Shown here: positions 1-9,534 of the stretch, in pieces | How positions within the stretch are numbered: the stretch's first letter is position 1 | Layout of the letters: each line of letters starts with the position of its first letter | DNA from: CAZEIW01 sp964512305 | GTDB lineage: Bacteria > Pseudomonadota > Gammaproteobacteria > Burkholderiales > Burkholderiaceae_F | Assembly (NCBI GenBank): GCA_964512305.1 | Contig: CAZEIW010000070.1 | Span: 1 to 36,489 of the forward strand | Direction of reading: 5' to 3' | Length of the DNA: 36,489 bases | Program-made: the position numbers and the translations under genes | Notes under the pieces: generated by a model | The model's database searches: none | The model's input: only the letters and a program-made list of their open reading frames with translations | What the model was told of the DNA's origin: nothing

Positions 1-156
1 AGCAAGAATGACGCCCGTGAATGCCGCGGGGGGTGCTCGAGGGGGGGCGCAGCCACCCCTCGAAGCCGATCCTCCCGCTTTTCGGTTCCGACGGGCACAT
101 CGCCAAACGGCGGCGTTGTCGCCCGTCGAAGCCGTGGTTCACGGAGAGGGGGAACG

Positions 157-483
157 TCACCTAGGTTTGCTTATCCGGCCGCGGGCGGCCTGGGCGCGCA
201 GCCTGCGGGCTTCCTTCGGATCGATCGTCAGGGGGCGATAGACCTCGACCCGGTCGCCGTCGTGCACCGGCGCATCGATCGCGACGGGACGTCCATAGAC
301 GCCGACATCGAGCGAGCGCCGCTTGAGCTCGGGCACAAGCTCGAGCAGCCCCGAGCAGGCGATCGCGTCGCCGATGCTCGCCCCTGGCGCGAGCACGACC
401 GGGAGCAGCCATTGGCGCCCAGGCCGGCCGTAGGCCACGGTCGCCGAGATCGACGCGGGCGCGTCAGCCGCCGGCTCCGGCAT
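157..483 (-). CDS. rnfH: RnfH family ubiquitin-like protein
   Basis: A 108-residue protein of the RnfH/UPF0125 family, a small beta-grasp (ubiquitin-like) fold whose biochemical role is not settled. The recognisable part is the C-terminal half, where DGDRVEVYRPLTIDPKEARR matches the family's conserved end. An N-terminal strand region (ISATVAYG) precedes it and a basic tail follows. The ATG at 483 lies inside ratA, so the two genes overlap by 20 bp and are probably translated together. The ratA-rnfH pair beside smpB is a common proteobacterial arrangement. The 156 bp to its left hold no gene I can support; in related genomes guaB often lies there, outside this window. Confidence 0.93.
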   Translation of the reverse strand: MPEPAADAPASISATVAYGRPGRQWLLPVVLAPGASIGDAIACSGLLELVPELKRRSLDVGVYGRPVAIDAPVHDGDRVEVYRPLTIDPKEARRLRAQAARGRISKPR

Positions 484-919
484 AGAGCTCCTCCGCCCTG
501 CGGGCGAACGCGTCGATCATCGAGTTGGCGACGAATTCGAACACCGGCGCGATCGCCTTGCCGAGCAGGCCCGCCGCGAACTGGTATTGCAGCAGCAGCG
601 TGACCTTGGAAGCGTCGTCGCCCAGCCGCACGAAGCCCCATTCGCCGCTCAGGCGCCGGAACGGCCCCTCGATCAGCGACAGTCGGATCGAATCGGGAAA
701 CAGGTTCTCGTTGCGCGTCGTGAAGCGGCTGCGGACGCCGCGATAGGCGATCTCGATCGTCGCTTCGACCTGCCGCGGGTCGGCGCCGCCGGGCACGGGC
801 TTGACCGAAGCCGCCGCGCACCACGGCAGGAAGCGCGGATATTGGTCGACCTGCTCGACCAGCCGGAACATCCGTTCGGCGCTGTAGGGAACGAGGACTG
901 AACGGCTGACTCGGTGCAT
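464..919 (-). CDS. ratA: RatA/YfjG family START-domain protein
   Basis: A 151-residue single-domain protein of the polyketide cyclase/START-like superfamily, matching RatA (YfjG). In E. coli RatA was reported to bind the 50S subunit and block 70S formation. Related mitochondrial Coq10 proteins bind ubiquinone, so the function in this organism is open. Visible family features are the N-terminal VPYSAERMFRLVEQVDQYP, the PWC motif shortly after it, and the C-terminal helix with VANSMIDAFARRAEELY. It reads away from smpB with only 41 bp between the two start codons, so both promoters must sit in or near 920-960. It overlaps rnfH downstream. Confidence 0.94.
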   Translation of the reverse strand: MHRVSRSVLVPYSAERMFRLVEQVDQYPRFLPWCAAASVKPVPGGADPRQVEATIEIAYRGVRSRFTTRNENLFPDSIRLSLIEGPFRRLSGEWGFVRLGDDASKVTLLLQYQFAAGLLGKAIAPVFEFVANSMIDAFARRAEELYAGAGG

Positions 920-960
920 GGTGGTCGGTTGTTACACTCGAATTCTATCGGTCATCCGAC

Positions 961-1410
961 ATGTCGATCACACAGAACAGACGCGCGCAGCACGACTACT
1001 CGATCGAGGAGCGCTTCGAAGCGGGGCTGGCGCTCGAAGGCTGGGAGGTCAAGAGCATCCGCGCCGGCAGGGCGCAACTCAACGAAGCCTACGTGATCGT
1101 GCGCGGCGCGGAATTGTTCCTTCTCAACGCGCATTTCGGCGTGCTGCCGACGACGTCGACCCATGTCCGCGCCGATCCGACCCGGACCCGCAAGCTGCTG
1201 CTGCACGCGGCGGAGATCCGCAAGCTGATCGGCAAGGTGGAGCGTGCCGGGTACACGCTGGTCCCGATCGACCTCCACTTCTCCAGCGGCCGCGTCAAGC
1301 TGGCGATCGGGCTCGCCAAGGGCAAGCGCCAGTTCGAAAAGCGCGCCGCCGAGCAGGAGCGCGACTGGAAGCGCGAGCAGAACCGGCTGCTCAAGCAGCG
1401 GTCGCGCTAG
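961..1410 (+). CDS. smpB: SsrA-binding protein SmpB
   Basis: SmpB binds tmRNA (ssrA) and brings it to stalled ribosomes for trans-translation. The 149-residue product has the usual length and motifs: NRRAQHDYSIEERFEAGLAL near the N-terminus, the GWEVKSIRAGRAQLNEAYV core, and RVKLAIGLAKGKRQFEKR. A basic tail (KREQNRLLKQRSR) follows, the part known to fold into the ribosomal decoding centre. The ATG at 961 gives the full N-terminus. The gene ends 9 bp before the stop codon of the convergent ppsA, leaving no room for a separate terminator. No tmRNA gene is visible in the window. Confidence 0.97.
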   Translation: MSITQNRRAQHDYSIEERFEAGLALEGWEVKSIRAGRAQLNEAYVIVRGAELFLLNAHFGVLPTTSTHVRADPTRTRKLLLHAAEIRKLIGKVERAGYTLVPIDLHFSSGRVKLAIGLAKGKRQFEKRAAEQERDWKREQNRLLKQRSR

Positions 1411-1419
1411 CGCCCGCTG

Positions 1420-3837
<2,418 letters not shown>

Positions 3838-3864
3838 GTCGGATCCACCTGAAGCCTGTGACAG

Positions 3865-3877
3865 AATCCGACGGATT
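3865..3877. promoter_or_regulatory. 13-bp inverted repeat between ppsA and ppsR
   Basis: AATCCG-A-CGGATT is a perfect inverted repeat in the 66-bp divergent intergenic region. A minus-strand TAAAAT (3880 to 3875), a reasonable -10 box for ppsA, overlaps its right arm. That would place a bound regulator at the ppsA transcription start. No matching -35 box is seen. A wider pair of arms, TCGGAT at 3839 and ATCCGA at 3866, shares the left half. Operator function is inferred from symmetry and position only. Confidence 0.4.
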
Positions 3878-3903
3878 TTACCGGCGACCCCCGGAGTCAC
3901 TGC

Positions 3904-4743
3904 ATGACCCAGGACAATCCCGAACTGCAGGAACGCGTCGTTTTCTTCGTCTCCGACGGGACCGGCATCACCTCCGAGACGCTCGGCCACAGCGTGCTGA
4001 CCCAGTTCGACCGGCTGCGCGTGCGCCAGCACCGGATGTCGTTCGTCGACACGCCGGAGAAGGCGCGCGAGGCGGTCGCGCGCATCAACGACGCGCACGG
4101 GCGCGACGGCAGGCGGCCGATCGTGTTCTCGACCCTGGTCAACCCGGCGATCAACGCAGAGCTGCGCTCCGCCGACGCGCTGATTCTCGATCTGTTCGAG
4201 ACCTTCGTCGTACCGCTCGAGCAGGAGCTCGGGATGAAGTCGACGCACACGATCGGCCGCTCGCACCACATCGCCGACTCCGAGACCTACAAGAACCGGA
4301 TCGAGGCGATCAATTTCGCGCTTGCGCACGACGACGGCCAGTCGGCGGGCGGGCTTCAGACCGCCGAGGTGATCCTGATCGGCGTTTCGCGCAGCGGCAA
4401 GACGCCGACCAGCCTCTACCTGGCGATGCAGTACGGGGTCAAGGCCGCCAATTACCCGCTGATTCCTGAGGATTTCGAGCGCGGCGAACTGCCCAGCGCC
4501 CTGCCACCGCACCGCCACAAGCTGTTCGGCCTGTCGATCGCGCCCGATCGCCTGTCGGAGGTCCGCAACGAGCGGCGGCCCAACAGCCGTTACGCGTCGG
4601 TCGACAACTGCCGGCACGAAGTGATCGAGGCCGAGCGCCTGATGCGGCGCGAGGGGATCCGCTGGCTGTCGTCGACCGCGAAATCGATCGAGGAGATCGC
4701 GGCCACGATCCTGCAGGATTTCCTCGCCGAACGGCGGGGTTGA
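3904..4743 (+). CDS. ppsR: PEP synthase regulatory protein (bifunctional kinase/phosphorylase)
   Basis: PpsR (PSRP, DUF299 family) inactivates PEP synthase by ADP-dependent phosphorylation of a threonine and reactivates it by phosphate-dependent dephosphorylation. The 279-residue product opens with the family signature VFFVSDGTGITSETLGHSVL. It has the P-loop-like GVSRSGKTPTSLYLAMQYG at residues 160-178 and ends with RWLSSTAKSIEEIAATIL. A GGAG ribosome site lies 8 nt before the ATG. It is transcribed away from ppsA, the usual pairing of enzyme and regulator. The target threonine in PpsA should lie two residues before the catalytic histidine in GGRTCH, and a Thr is present there. Confidence 0.96.
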   Translation: MTQDNPELQERVVFFVSDGTGITSETLGHSVLTQFDRLRVRQHRMSFVDTPEKAREAVARINDAHGRDGRRPIVFSTLVNPAINAELRSADALILDLFETFVVPLEQELGMKSTHTIGRSHHIADSETYKNRIEAINFALAHDDGQSAGGLQTAEVILIGVSRSGKTPTSLYLAMQYGVKAANYPLIPEDFERGELPSALPPHRHKLFGLSIAPDRLSEVRNERRPNSRYASVDNCRHEVIEAERLMRREGIRWLSSTAKSIEEIAATILQDFLAERRG

Positions 4744-4929
4744 GCGGCTATCGAGCCCCGAAACGGATCCTCTTGGAAGATTTAAGGCCGTCGCAGGAAC
4801 GCTGAAGGACTTCCTCGCCACGACTTTGCGAGACTGGCAGTATCGGTGCCGACTCGAGCGCCGAGCCCTGTCACGCCAGGGAATCGTTCGGAAGGCGCCG
4901 CGTGCACGGCCCGTCCGCTGGAGGTCAGC

Positions 4930-5253
4930 ATGGGAATGTCGAAACCCTCAATCGTGGCCGCGGTCGCCGCCGCTTTCGCGGCCCTCGCCTGCGCATCGGC
5001 CCAAGCCGAATACCGCTGCACCGCCCCCTCTCTCCACGAGGACAGGCTGGCCTGCGAAGCGGCCAAGGGAGGGCCGGATGCGCTGCGGCGGTTCGTCCAC
5101 CGCACCCGCATGATCTACGGCCTGTACTTCTACGACTACGTCACACAGGCGGATCTCGAGCGCTGGAACACGGCGCTTCAGGCCGACGAACCGCGGTCCG
5201 AGGTCGCCGCCCGCCTGGATGACCGGAGCGCGGCGCGCACGACGAACGACTGA
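4930..5253 (+). CDS. Small secreted protein of unknown function
   Basis: I do not recognise the family. The 107-residue product has a clear Sec signal peptide (MGMSKPSIVAAVAAAFAALA, cleavage likely after ASAQA) and a short mature domain of about 80 residues. Two mature cysteines (in YRCTAP and LACEAA) could form a disulphide in the periplasm. An aromatic stretch, RTRMIYGLYFYDYVTQADLE, follows, and the tail is charged and probably disordered. I chose the ATG at 4930 because GGAG lies 6 nt before it and the signal peptide starts there; an upstream ATG at 4846 would bury the signal. It stands alone after ppsR and runs convergently into the anti-sigma gene, 28 bp away. Nothing else is visible in 4744-4929. 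Confidence 0.75.
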   Translation: MGMSKPSIVAAVAAAFAALACASAQAEYRCTAPSLHEDRLACEAAKGGPDALRRFVHRTRMIYGLYFYDYVTQADLERWNTALQADEPRSEVAARLDDRSAARTTND

Positions 5254-5281
5254 CGGCCGGAGCCGGCGGTCCGCTGGCGGG

Positions 5282-6058
5282 CTACGGCACAGAGTCGCCG
5301 CGCGCGAGGCGTTCCACGAAGGCGGCCAGGACGTCGGGGCTGACATCGGAGACGGCGAGCCAGTCCATGCCCGAGCCGGTCGCATGCGCGATATGGAACC
5401 CGCGCACGGTGCGCGGCGCCGAAGGCGCGGGCGCGGGTTCGGGCCGGACGAAGACGTCGATCTCGTGCAGGCGGTAGTGGTAGACGAGGGTTGCGACCCG
5501 CTGCCCATCCAGCGTCTCGATCCTGCCTCCGCTCAGCGGGAAGCCCTCCCCCGCAAGGTCTTGCACCGGCGGGGAGTAGTCCAGCCGCGCCGACAGCCAC
5601 GGCTTGACGGTGTGGCGGTCGGACGAGGCGACCTCGATCAGACGGCCCTCGAGCGTCGCGCGCGTATGGACGGCGGCCGCGGCGAGCGCGATGTCCTCGC
5701 CCGAGCGCCAGTCGATGGCGGCGTTCCCTATCCACCACGCGAGCAGGCTTGCCGCGCAGCCGGCAAGCGCCCCCGTCGCGAACCAGCGGCCGCGATCGCG
5801 GGGCTGGTCCGCGGGCGGCCGCGCCGCCGGCGCGCGCGTGCCGGCCAGCAGCGCTTCGGCACGCGCGCGCAGCGCGGGCGGTGCCTGGAATCGCGGCACC
5901 TCCGCGCGCAGGCGCGCACGCAACGCCAGGACGTCCTGATGTCTCGTCGCGCAGGCGGCGCAGGTGCGCAGATGGCGCTCGATCGACCCCGCGCGAAAGC
6001 CGCCGATCTCGCCGTCGGCGTATGCCTCGACCAGCGCTTCGGCTTCACGACAGTTCAT
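5282..6058 (-). CDS. Zinc-finger transmembrane anti-sigma factor
   Basis: The 258-residue product looks like an anti-sigma factor for the ECF sigma gene just upstream. The N-terminal cytoplasmic part (MNCREAEALVEAYADGEIGG, then SIERHLRTCAACATRH) carries the HxxxCxxC zinc-binding anti-sigma motif. One membrane segment follows (WFATGALAGCAASLLAWWIG), then a periplasmic domain of about 130 residues. The start at 6058 has a strong GGAGGTG ribosome site 6 nt upstream and overlaps the end of the sigma gene by 14 bp, so the two are translationally coupled. Expected role: hold the sigma factor at the membrane until an envelope or redox signal releases it. What the periplasmic domain senses is unknown. 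It is the last gene of the operon. Confidence 0.9.
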   Translation of the reverse strand: MNCREAEALVEAYADGEIGGFRAGSIERHLRTCAACATRHQDVLALRARLRAEVPRFQAPPALRARAEALLAGTRAPAARPPADQPRDRGRWFATGALAGCAASLLAWWIGNAAIDWRSGEDIALAAAAVHTRATLEGRLIEVASSDRHTVKPWLSARLDYSPPVQDLAGEGFPLSGGRIETLDGQRVATLVYHYRLHEIDVFVRPEPAPAPSAPRTVRGFHIAHATGSGMDWLAVSDVSPDVLAAFVERLARGDSVP

Positions 6059-6665
6059 GGTCCACCTCCGGACGCTCGCCGCGGATCGCGAGCGATTGCG
6101 GCGAGCGTTGCAACAGGCTGCGTGCGCGCGCAAGCCTGGACATCACCGTGCCGATCGGGATGTCGATCATGCGCGCGATCTCCTTGTACGACAGTTCCTC
6201 CATCTCGCGCAGGATGAGGACTTCGCGAAAGTGCAGCGGCAGCTGTGCGACCGCATCGGCCAGCGACCGCGCCTCGTCGCTGCGCACGGCGGCCTCTTGC
6301 GGATCGATCGCGCCCGGATCGGCGATCGACTCGATCGCCGCGGCGTCGTCGGCCGCGGCGGCGAGCGCGGGCCGGTAGCGCTTGCACCAGTCGTAGAACG
6401 CGTGGCGGACGATCGTCAGGAACCACGACCTCGCATCGCCGCCGCGCAAGGCGTCGAAATACTTCAGCGCACGCAGGCAGGCGTCCTGGACCACATCCTC
6501 GGCGTCGTGCGCGTCGCGCGCCAGCCAGCGTGCCAGGTTGTAGCCGGCGTCCAGGTGCGGCAGCACCAGTTCCTCGAAGCGCGTGCGTTCAGGCAAGCTG
6601 AGGCTCCATGGCCTGCCGAATATACCGAGGGAAGCGGAGCGGACGGAAGCGGAGCGGACGGGCAT
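6045..6665 (-). CDS. ECF-type RNA polymerase sigma factor
   Basis: A 206-residue sigma-70 family protein with only regions 2 and 4, as in extracytoplasmic function factors. Region 2 is visible as YNLARWLARDAHDAEDVVQD and SWFLTIVRHAFYDWCKR. Region 4 is AVAQLPLHFREVLILREMEE plus the helix-turn-helix SYKEIARMIDIPIGTVMSRL. The ATG at 6665 shares one base with the yceI stop (TGATG), favouring coupled translation. The first dozen residues are encoded partly by a 15-bp tandem duplication and may be dispensable; a TTG a little downstream (at SLPERTRF) is an alternative start. Genes before it (metallophosphoesterase, cytochrome b561, YceI) are likely part of its own regulon. The exact ECF group cannot be assigned by eye. 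Confidence 0.93.
   Translation of the reverse strand: MPVRSASVRSASLGIFGRPWSLSLPERTRFEELVLPHLDAGYNLARWLARDAHDAEDVVQDACLRALKYFDALRGGDARSWFLTIVRHAFYDWCKRYRPALAAAADDAAAIESIADPGAIDPQEAAVRSDEARSLADAVAQLPLHFREVLILREMEELSYKEIARMIDIPIGTVMSRLARARSLLQRSPQSLAIRGERPEVDHELS
6631..6660. repeat. Perfect 15-bp tandem duplication
   Basis: GAAGCGGAGCGGACG occurs twice in direct succession at 6631-6645 and 6646-6660. It lies at the very start of the ECF sigma gene and encodes VRSAS twice (minus strand). In-frame duplication by replication slippage is the simple explanation. It changes only the N-terminal extension ahead of region 2. Confidence 0.9.
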
Positions 6666-7228
6666 CAACGCGGCACATGCACTTTGAACTTGATCTGGAC
6701 CTCGTCGGCGAGCGTCGAGATATCGGACCACTCGCCCTCGCCGACCTTGTAGGCCAGGCGCGAGATCGGGAAGCTGCCCTCGAACCATGTCCCGGTGCCG
6801 TCGGGGCGGGCGGCGAACGGAAACGCCAGGTCCGAGCTGTGACCCTTCAGCGTGAAGCGGCCTGTCGCCTGGAAGCCACCGTTGCCGGTGGCCTGGATCG
6901 ACGTCGATTCGAAGCTGGCGCCCGGGAAACGCCCGACGTCGAAGAAATCCCGGCTCTTGAGCAGCTCGTCGGCATCCGATCCGCCGGCGTCGACGCTGGC
7001 CAGCTCGATCGCGACCTTGATCCGGCCAGCCTGCGGGCGGGCTGGATCGAAGTCGACGTCGACCGTGAAGCGCTTGAAGGATCCGTCGAGCGGAACGTCG
7101 GATTGCATCGCGACGAATCTCACCTGGCTGCGGTCGGCGTCGGCCACGGCGGCGACGGTGACCGAGGCGGCGGCAAACAGCGCGGCGGCGACGGCCACCG
7201 CGGCGGAACGAGCGGTCGAACGGGGCAT
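6665..7228 (-). CDS. yceI: YceI-family periplasmic lipid-binding protein
   Basis: A 187-residue YceI-like protein: a signal peptide (MPRSTARSAAVAVAAALFAA, cleavage near AVADA) followed by a lipocalin-like beta barrel. The family binds isoprenoid or other long hydrophobic molecules in the periplasm. Motifs include DRSQVRFVAMQ, GSFKRFTVDVDFDP, LKSRDFFDVGRFPGASFEST, FTLKGHSSDLAFPF and the closing EVQIKFKVHV. The start at 7228 has GGAG 6 nt upstream and gives a proper signal peptide. A second ATG at 7288 overlaps the cytochrome b561 stop as TGATG and would add 20 residues; I think it less likely because it would bury the signal. It sits between cytochrome b561 and the sigma gene, a common association. 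Confidence 0.93.
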   Translation of the reverse strand: MPRSTARSAAVAVAAALFAAASVTVAAVADADRSQVRFVAMQSDVPLDGSFKRFTVDVDFDPARPQAGRIKVAIELASVDAGGSDADELLKSRDFFDVGRFPGASFESTSIQATGNGGFQATGRFTLKGHSSDLAFPFAARPDGTGTWFEGSFPISRLAYKVGEGEWSDISTLADEVQIKFKVHVPR

Positions 7229-7287
7229 GGGAGCTCCGGGTTCAAGGAGAGTCCGAAGGGGGGCTGAAAGCGGGGTCGACAACGGCA

Positions 7288-7812
7288 TCAGATCATCCGG
7301 CGCAGGATGTCGTCGTGATCGACGAAGTGGTGCTTCAAGGCCGCCGCCGCGTGCATCCCGGCCAGCGCGAGCAGCGTCCATGCGGACGCGAGGTGGATCG
7401 GCTGGACGAACTCCGCGATCGCCCGATCCTTGGGCACGAGGTCGGGCAGCGGGATCACGCCCAGGTACCGCAGCGGGAAGCCCTTGGCCGACGACAGCAC
7501 CCACCCGAGCATCGGCGTGGCGGCCATCAGCACGTACAGCGTCCAGTGGACTGTCGCCGCGGCCGTTCGCTGCCACGCGGCGAGCGACGCCGGTGGAAGC
7601 GGCGGCCGGTGCGTCGCGCGCCAGAGGATCCGCACCGACAGCAGCCACAGCACCGTCAGCCCGGCCCACTTGTGGTAGTTGATCAGCCGGATCTTGTGCG
7701 GGCTCAGCGGCATTCCGTCGAAGCCGAGCGCGATCGCCGCGGCGGTGGCGATCGCCGCCGCGATCGACCAGTGCAGCAGCTGCGCCGTGCGCGTGTAGCG
7801 CGGCACGCGCAT
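7288..7812 (-). CDS. Cytochrome b561 family membrane protein
   Basis: A 174-residue four-helix membrane protein of the bacterial cytochrome b561 (CybB) family, which carries two b haems and passes electrons across the inner membrane, in some members oxidising superoxide to reduce quinone. Histidines in haem-ligand positions are His14 (RTAQLLHW), His47 (INYHKWAGL), His140 (VQPIHLAS) and His154 (GMHAAAAL). The hydrophobic helices are obvious by eye. It starts 3 bp after the metallophosphoesterase stop and its own stop overlaps a possible upstream start of yceI. Cytochrome b561 and YceI are often encoded side by side and may act together in periplasmic redox or quinone handling; that is inference. 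Confidence 0.93.
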   Translation of the reverse strand: MRVPRYTRTAQLLHWSIAAAIATAAAIALGFDGMPLSPHKIRLINYHKWAGLTVLWLLSVRILWRATHRPPLPPASLAAWQRTAAATVHWTLYVLMAATPMLGWVLSSAKGFPLRYLGVIPLPDLVPKDRAIAEFVQPIHLASAWTLLALAGMHAAAALKHHFVDHDDILRRMI

Positions 7813-7815
7813 CGC

Positions 7816-8721
7816 TCAGGCGCCCTGCACGCTCAGCTCGCGGATCTCGGCCTCGGCCTTGGTCCGCCCCGCCTCGACCTCGCGCCATCCGAGGCCTCGA
7901 TAGGGATTGGCCGCGTCCCACGCGATCGGCTTGTGGTCGGGCGAGCCCGGCGGCGGCAGCGGAAAGATCAGCGACTTCGCCGCGTGATGCGCGATGGCGC
8001 CGGTCATCCGATGGTGCTCCTGGTGGATGTGGCCGTAGAAGACGGTGACGCGAGAAAACGGCGACAGCAGCTCCACCGCGCGCGTCGCATCGGCGGTCGC
8101 CCAGCCCCACTCGGGCACGAGGTCGAACAGGGGCCGGTGGGTCAGCACGATGATCGGGCGGTCCTTGGGCTGCTGCGCCAGATCGGCGGCGAGCCACGCG
8201 AGTTGGGTCTCGCCGATCGCGCCCTTCGGATCCGAGACGTTGTCGAGCGCGATGAAGTGGATCCCCTTGTGATCGAACGTGTAATGCGTGGCGCCGAAGA
8301 ACTCCTGATAGGCCTGGCCGTGGTCGACCGACGCGTCGTGCTCGCCCGGCAGGAAGCGCACGTCCTTCACCTTCAGCCGGCTCGCGATATCGCGAAACTG
8401 CGCCAGTCGCGCGCGCCGCTCCTTGCCGTCGAGGGTCAGGTGGGTCAGGTCGCCGGTGAACACCACGAAGTCGGGCGGTTGCGCCAGCGCATTGACGGCC
8501 TCGATCGCCTTGGGCAGCGTGCCCTGCGAGTCGGGATTGGGTGCCCCGTTGAATCCCCAGTGGGTATCCGAGAGTTGCACGAAGTAGAAGTCTTCCGCGC
8601 CGCCGGCGGGGACCATCCCGCCCTTGGTCGCGCAAGCGGCCGTGCCGAGCCCCGAGGCGAACACCACGCCTCCGAGGCCCGCGAGCCGGATGAATTCACG
8701 CCGGTCGATCGTCCGATCCAT
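7816..8721 (-). CDS. Tat-exported calcineurin-like metallophosphoesterase
   Basis: A 301-residue protein with a twin-arginine signal (DRREFIRLAGLGG, residues 6-18) and a hydrophobic stretch ending in TAAC, which could be a weak lipobox. The metallophosphoesterase motifs are in order: SDTHWG (Asp52, His54), TGDLTH (Asp91), PGEHD (126-129), LTHRPLF and YGHIHQEHH. In most relatives the third motif is GNHD; here a glutamate replaces the asparagine that normally contacts metal and phosphate. The ATG at 8721 follows a near-perfect AGGAGGTGA ribosome site; a longer frame to 8775 lacks this. It is the first gene of the ECF operon, so it is probably exported folded with its metals and induced with the sigma factor. 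The substrate is unknown. Confidence 0.9.
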   Translation of the reverse strand: MDRTIDRREFIRLAGLGGVVFASGLGTAACATKGGMVPAGGAEDFYFVQLSDTHWGFNGAPNPDSQGTLPKAIEAVNALAQPPDFVVFTGDLTHLTLDGKERRARLAQFRDIASRLKVKDVRFLPGEHDASVDHGQAYQEFFGATHYTFDHKGIHFIALDNVSDPKGAIGETQLAWLAADLAQQPKDRPIIVLTHRPLFDLVPEWGWATADATRAVELLSPFSRVTVFYGHIHQEHHRMTGAIAHHAAKSLIFPLPPPGSPDHKPIAWDAANPYRGLGWREVEAGRTKAEAEIRELSVQGA

Positions 8722-9089
8722 GGGGTCACCTCCTCTTGGTCCACGCACGCGCGCGTGTCGTGTCCTACCGGACACCGCCGCCGTTTATTCCCGCCCCGGC
8801 GCAGACGTTGTGCCATAGGCAGGCCCGGGATTCGTGGCGGCGGCTCTGAGGTGGCGCCTAGCGCAATCGTGTGATCGTAGGGTTTCCCCGCATGTGGGGC
8901 TTTATGGGCCGGAGTACGAAGTGGTTTCGACTCGTACCGACTAAACCCACGTGCTTGTCGCGTGTATAGGGGAAAGATGGTCTAGCCTGCTCCTGCAGAA
9001 AGATTCATGAACGATAATCGGACTCAATAACAACGATGCCGCAGGAAGGGCAACCGGCCCCACCTCGATCGGATTCCCACGGAGCCTTC
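8722..9089. other. Intergenic region between divergent genes
   Basis: About 370 bp without a supportable gene, between the ECF operon (minus) and a small unknown gene (plus). It holds the candidate ECF promoter and inverted repeat near 8760-8792 (separate entry). The right half, roughly 8850-9030, is less GC-rich than its surroundings and should contain the promoter for the plus-strand gene, but I cannot name convincing -35 and -10 boxes. A reading frame from 9036 merely extends the plus-strand gene upstream. Confidence 0.6.
8760..8792 (-). promoter_or_regulatory. Candidate ECF-type promoter with overlapping inverted repeat
   Basis: On the minus strand GGGAATAAA (8792 to 8784) resembles a -35 element of ECF sigma factors. 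Sixteen to seventeen bases further on, in the -10 position, lies GGTAGGA, inside the inverted repeat GTGTCC-N4-GGACAC (8760-8775). The start codon of the first operon gene is about 40 nt beyond. The layout suggests an autoregulated operon, but the match is by eye and from memory of ECF promoters. Confidence 0.4.
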
Positions 9090-9398
9090 ATGGAACAAGA
9101 CCTCGCGAAGATCTGGCGCGATCTGCAGCACTGCATGCGACGCCTCGGCGGCAGCACTGTCACGGTCACGACCGTCGACGGCCGAAGGATCGAGCACTTC
9201 CGTCCGCAGGATTTCATCGCCACGAGCCTGGTGCACGTCCGCGGGGTGATCGATGGCGCCCCCGCCGATGCAAGCGTGCAGGCGTTCGATCTGTCCGCGA
9301 TCCAGTCGGTCACCATCGAGGGGCAGGCCGAGGAGGCCGAGTACGCGCCGACGCGCGGCAGCGTCCGCGACCGGCCGGCCACGCACGTGACGTACTGA
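9090..9398 (+). CDS. Small protein of unknown function
   Basis: I do not recognise this 102-residue protein. It has no signal peptide or membrane segment and should be cytoplasmic. A helical N-terminus (MEQDLAKIWRDLQHCMRRLG) is followed by a strand-rich stretch (TVTVTTVDGRRIEHFRPQDF) and another (VQAFDLSAIQSVTIEGQ). The pattern suggests a small beta barrel with one leading helix. The tail is polar and probably disordered. I chose the ATG at 9090 because GGAG lies 5 nt upstream; a longer frame begins at 9036 without such a site. The 136 bp between it and the convergent cfa-like gene are very GC-rich with short GCGCGGCGTGC-like repeats and no clear terminator. Confidence 0.65.
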   Translation: MEQDLAKIWRDLQHCMRRLGGSTVTVTTVDGRRIEHFRPQDFIATSLVHVRGVIDGAPADASVQAFDLSAIQSVTIEGQAEEAEYAPTRGSVRDRPATHVTY

Positions 9399-9534
9399 CC
9401 TTCACGCTCCCCGCGCGAGCCGCCTGCACCCCGTAGGGAGCGCCTTCACTCCCGCGCCGGCGCGGACCGCGCCCGTGCGGAGACTGCTTGCGCGCCCGCG
9501 CCTGCGCGGCGTGCGCGGCGTGCGGCGCGCGTAG

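Noticed and set aside
3838..4821. Upstream extension of the ppsA frame
   Set aside because: Stops are lacking by chance; it is the antisense of ppsR and has no PpsA homology. The family start is at 3837.
8886..8899. CCCC-N6-GGGG hairpin as a terminator
   Set aside because: Only 4 bp of stem, no T-run, and it lies between divergent genes where none is needed.
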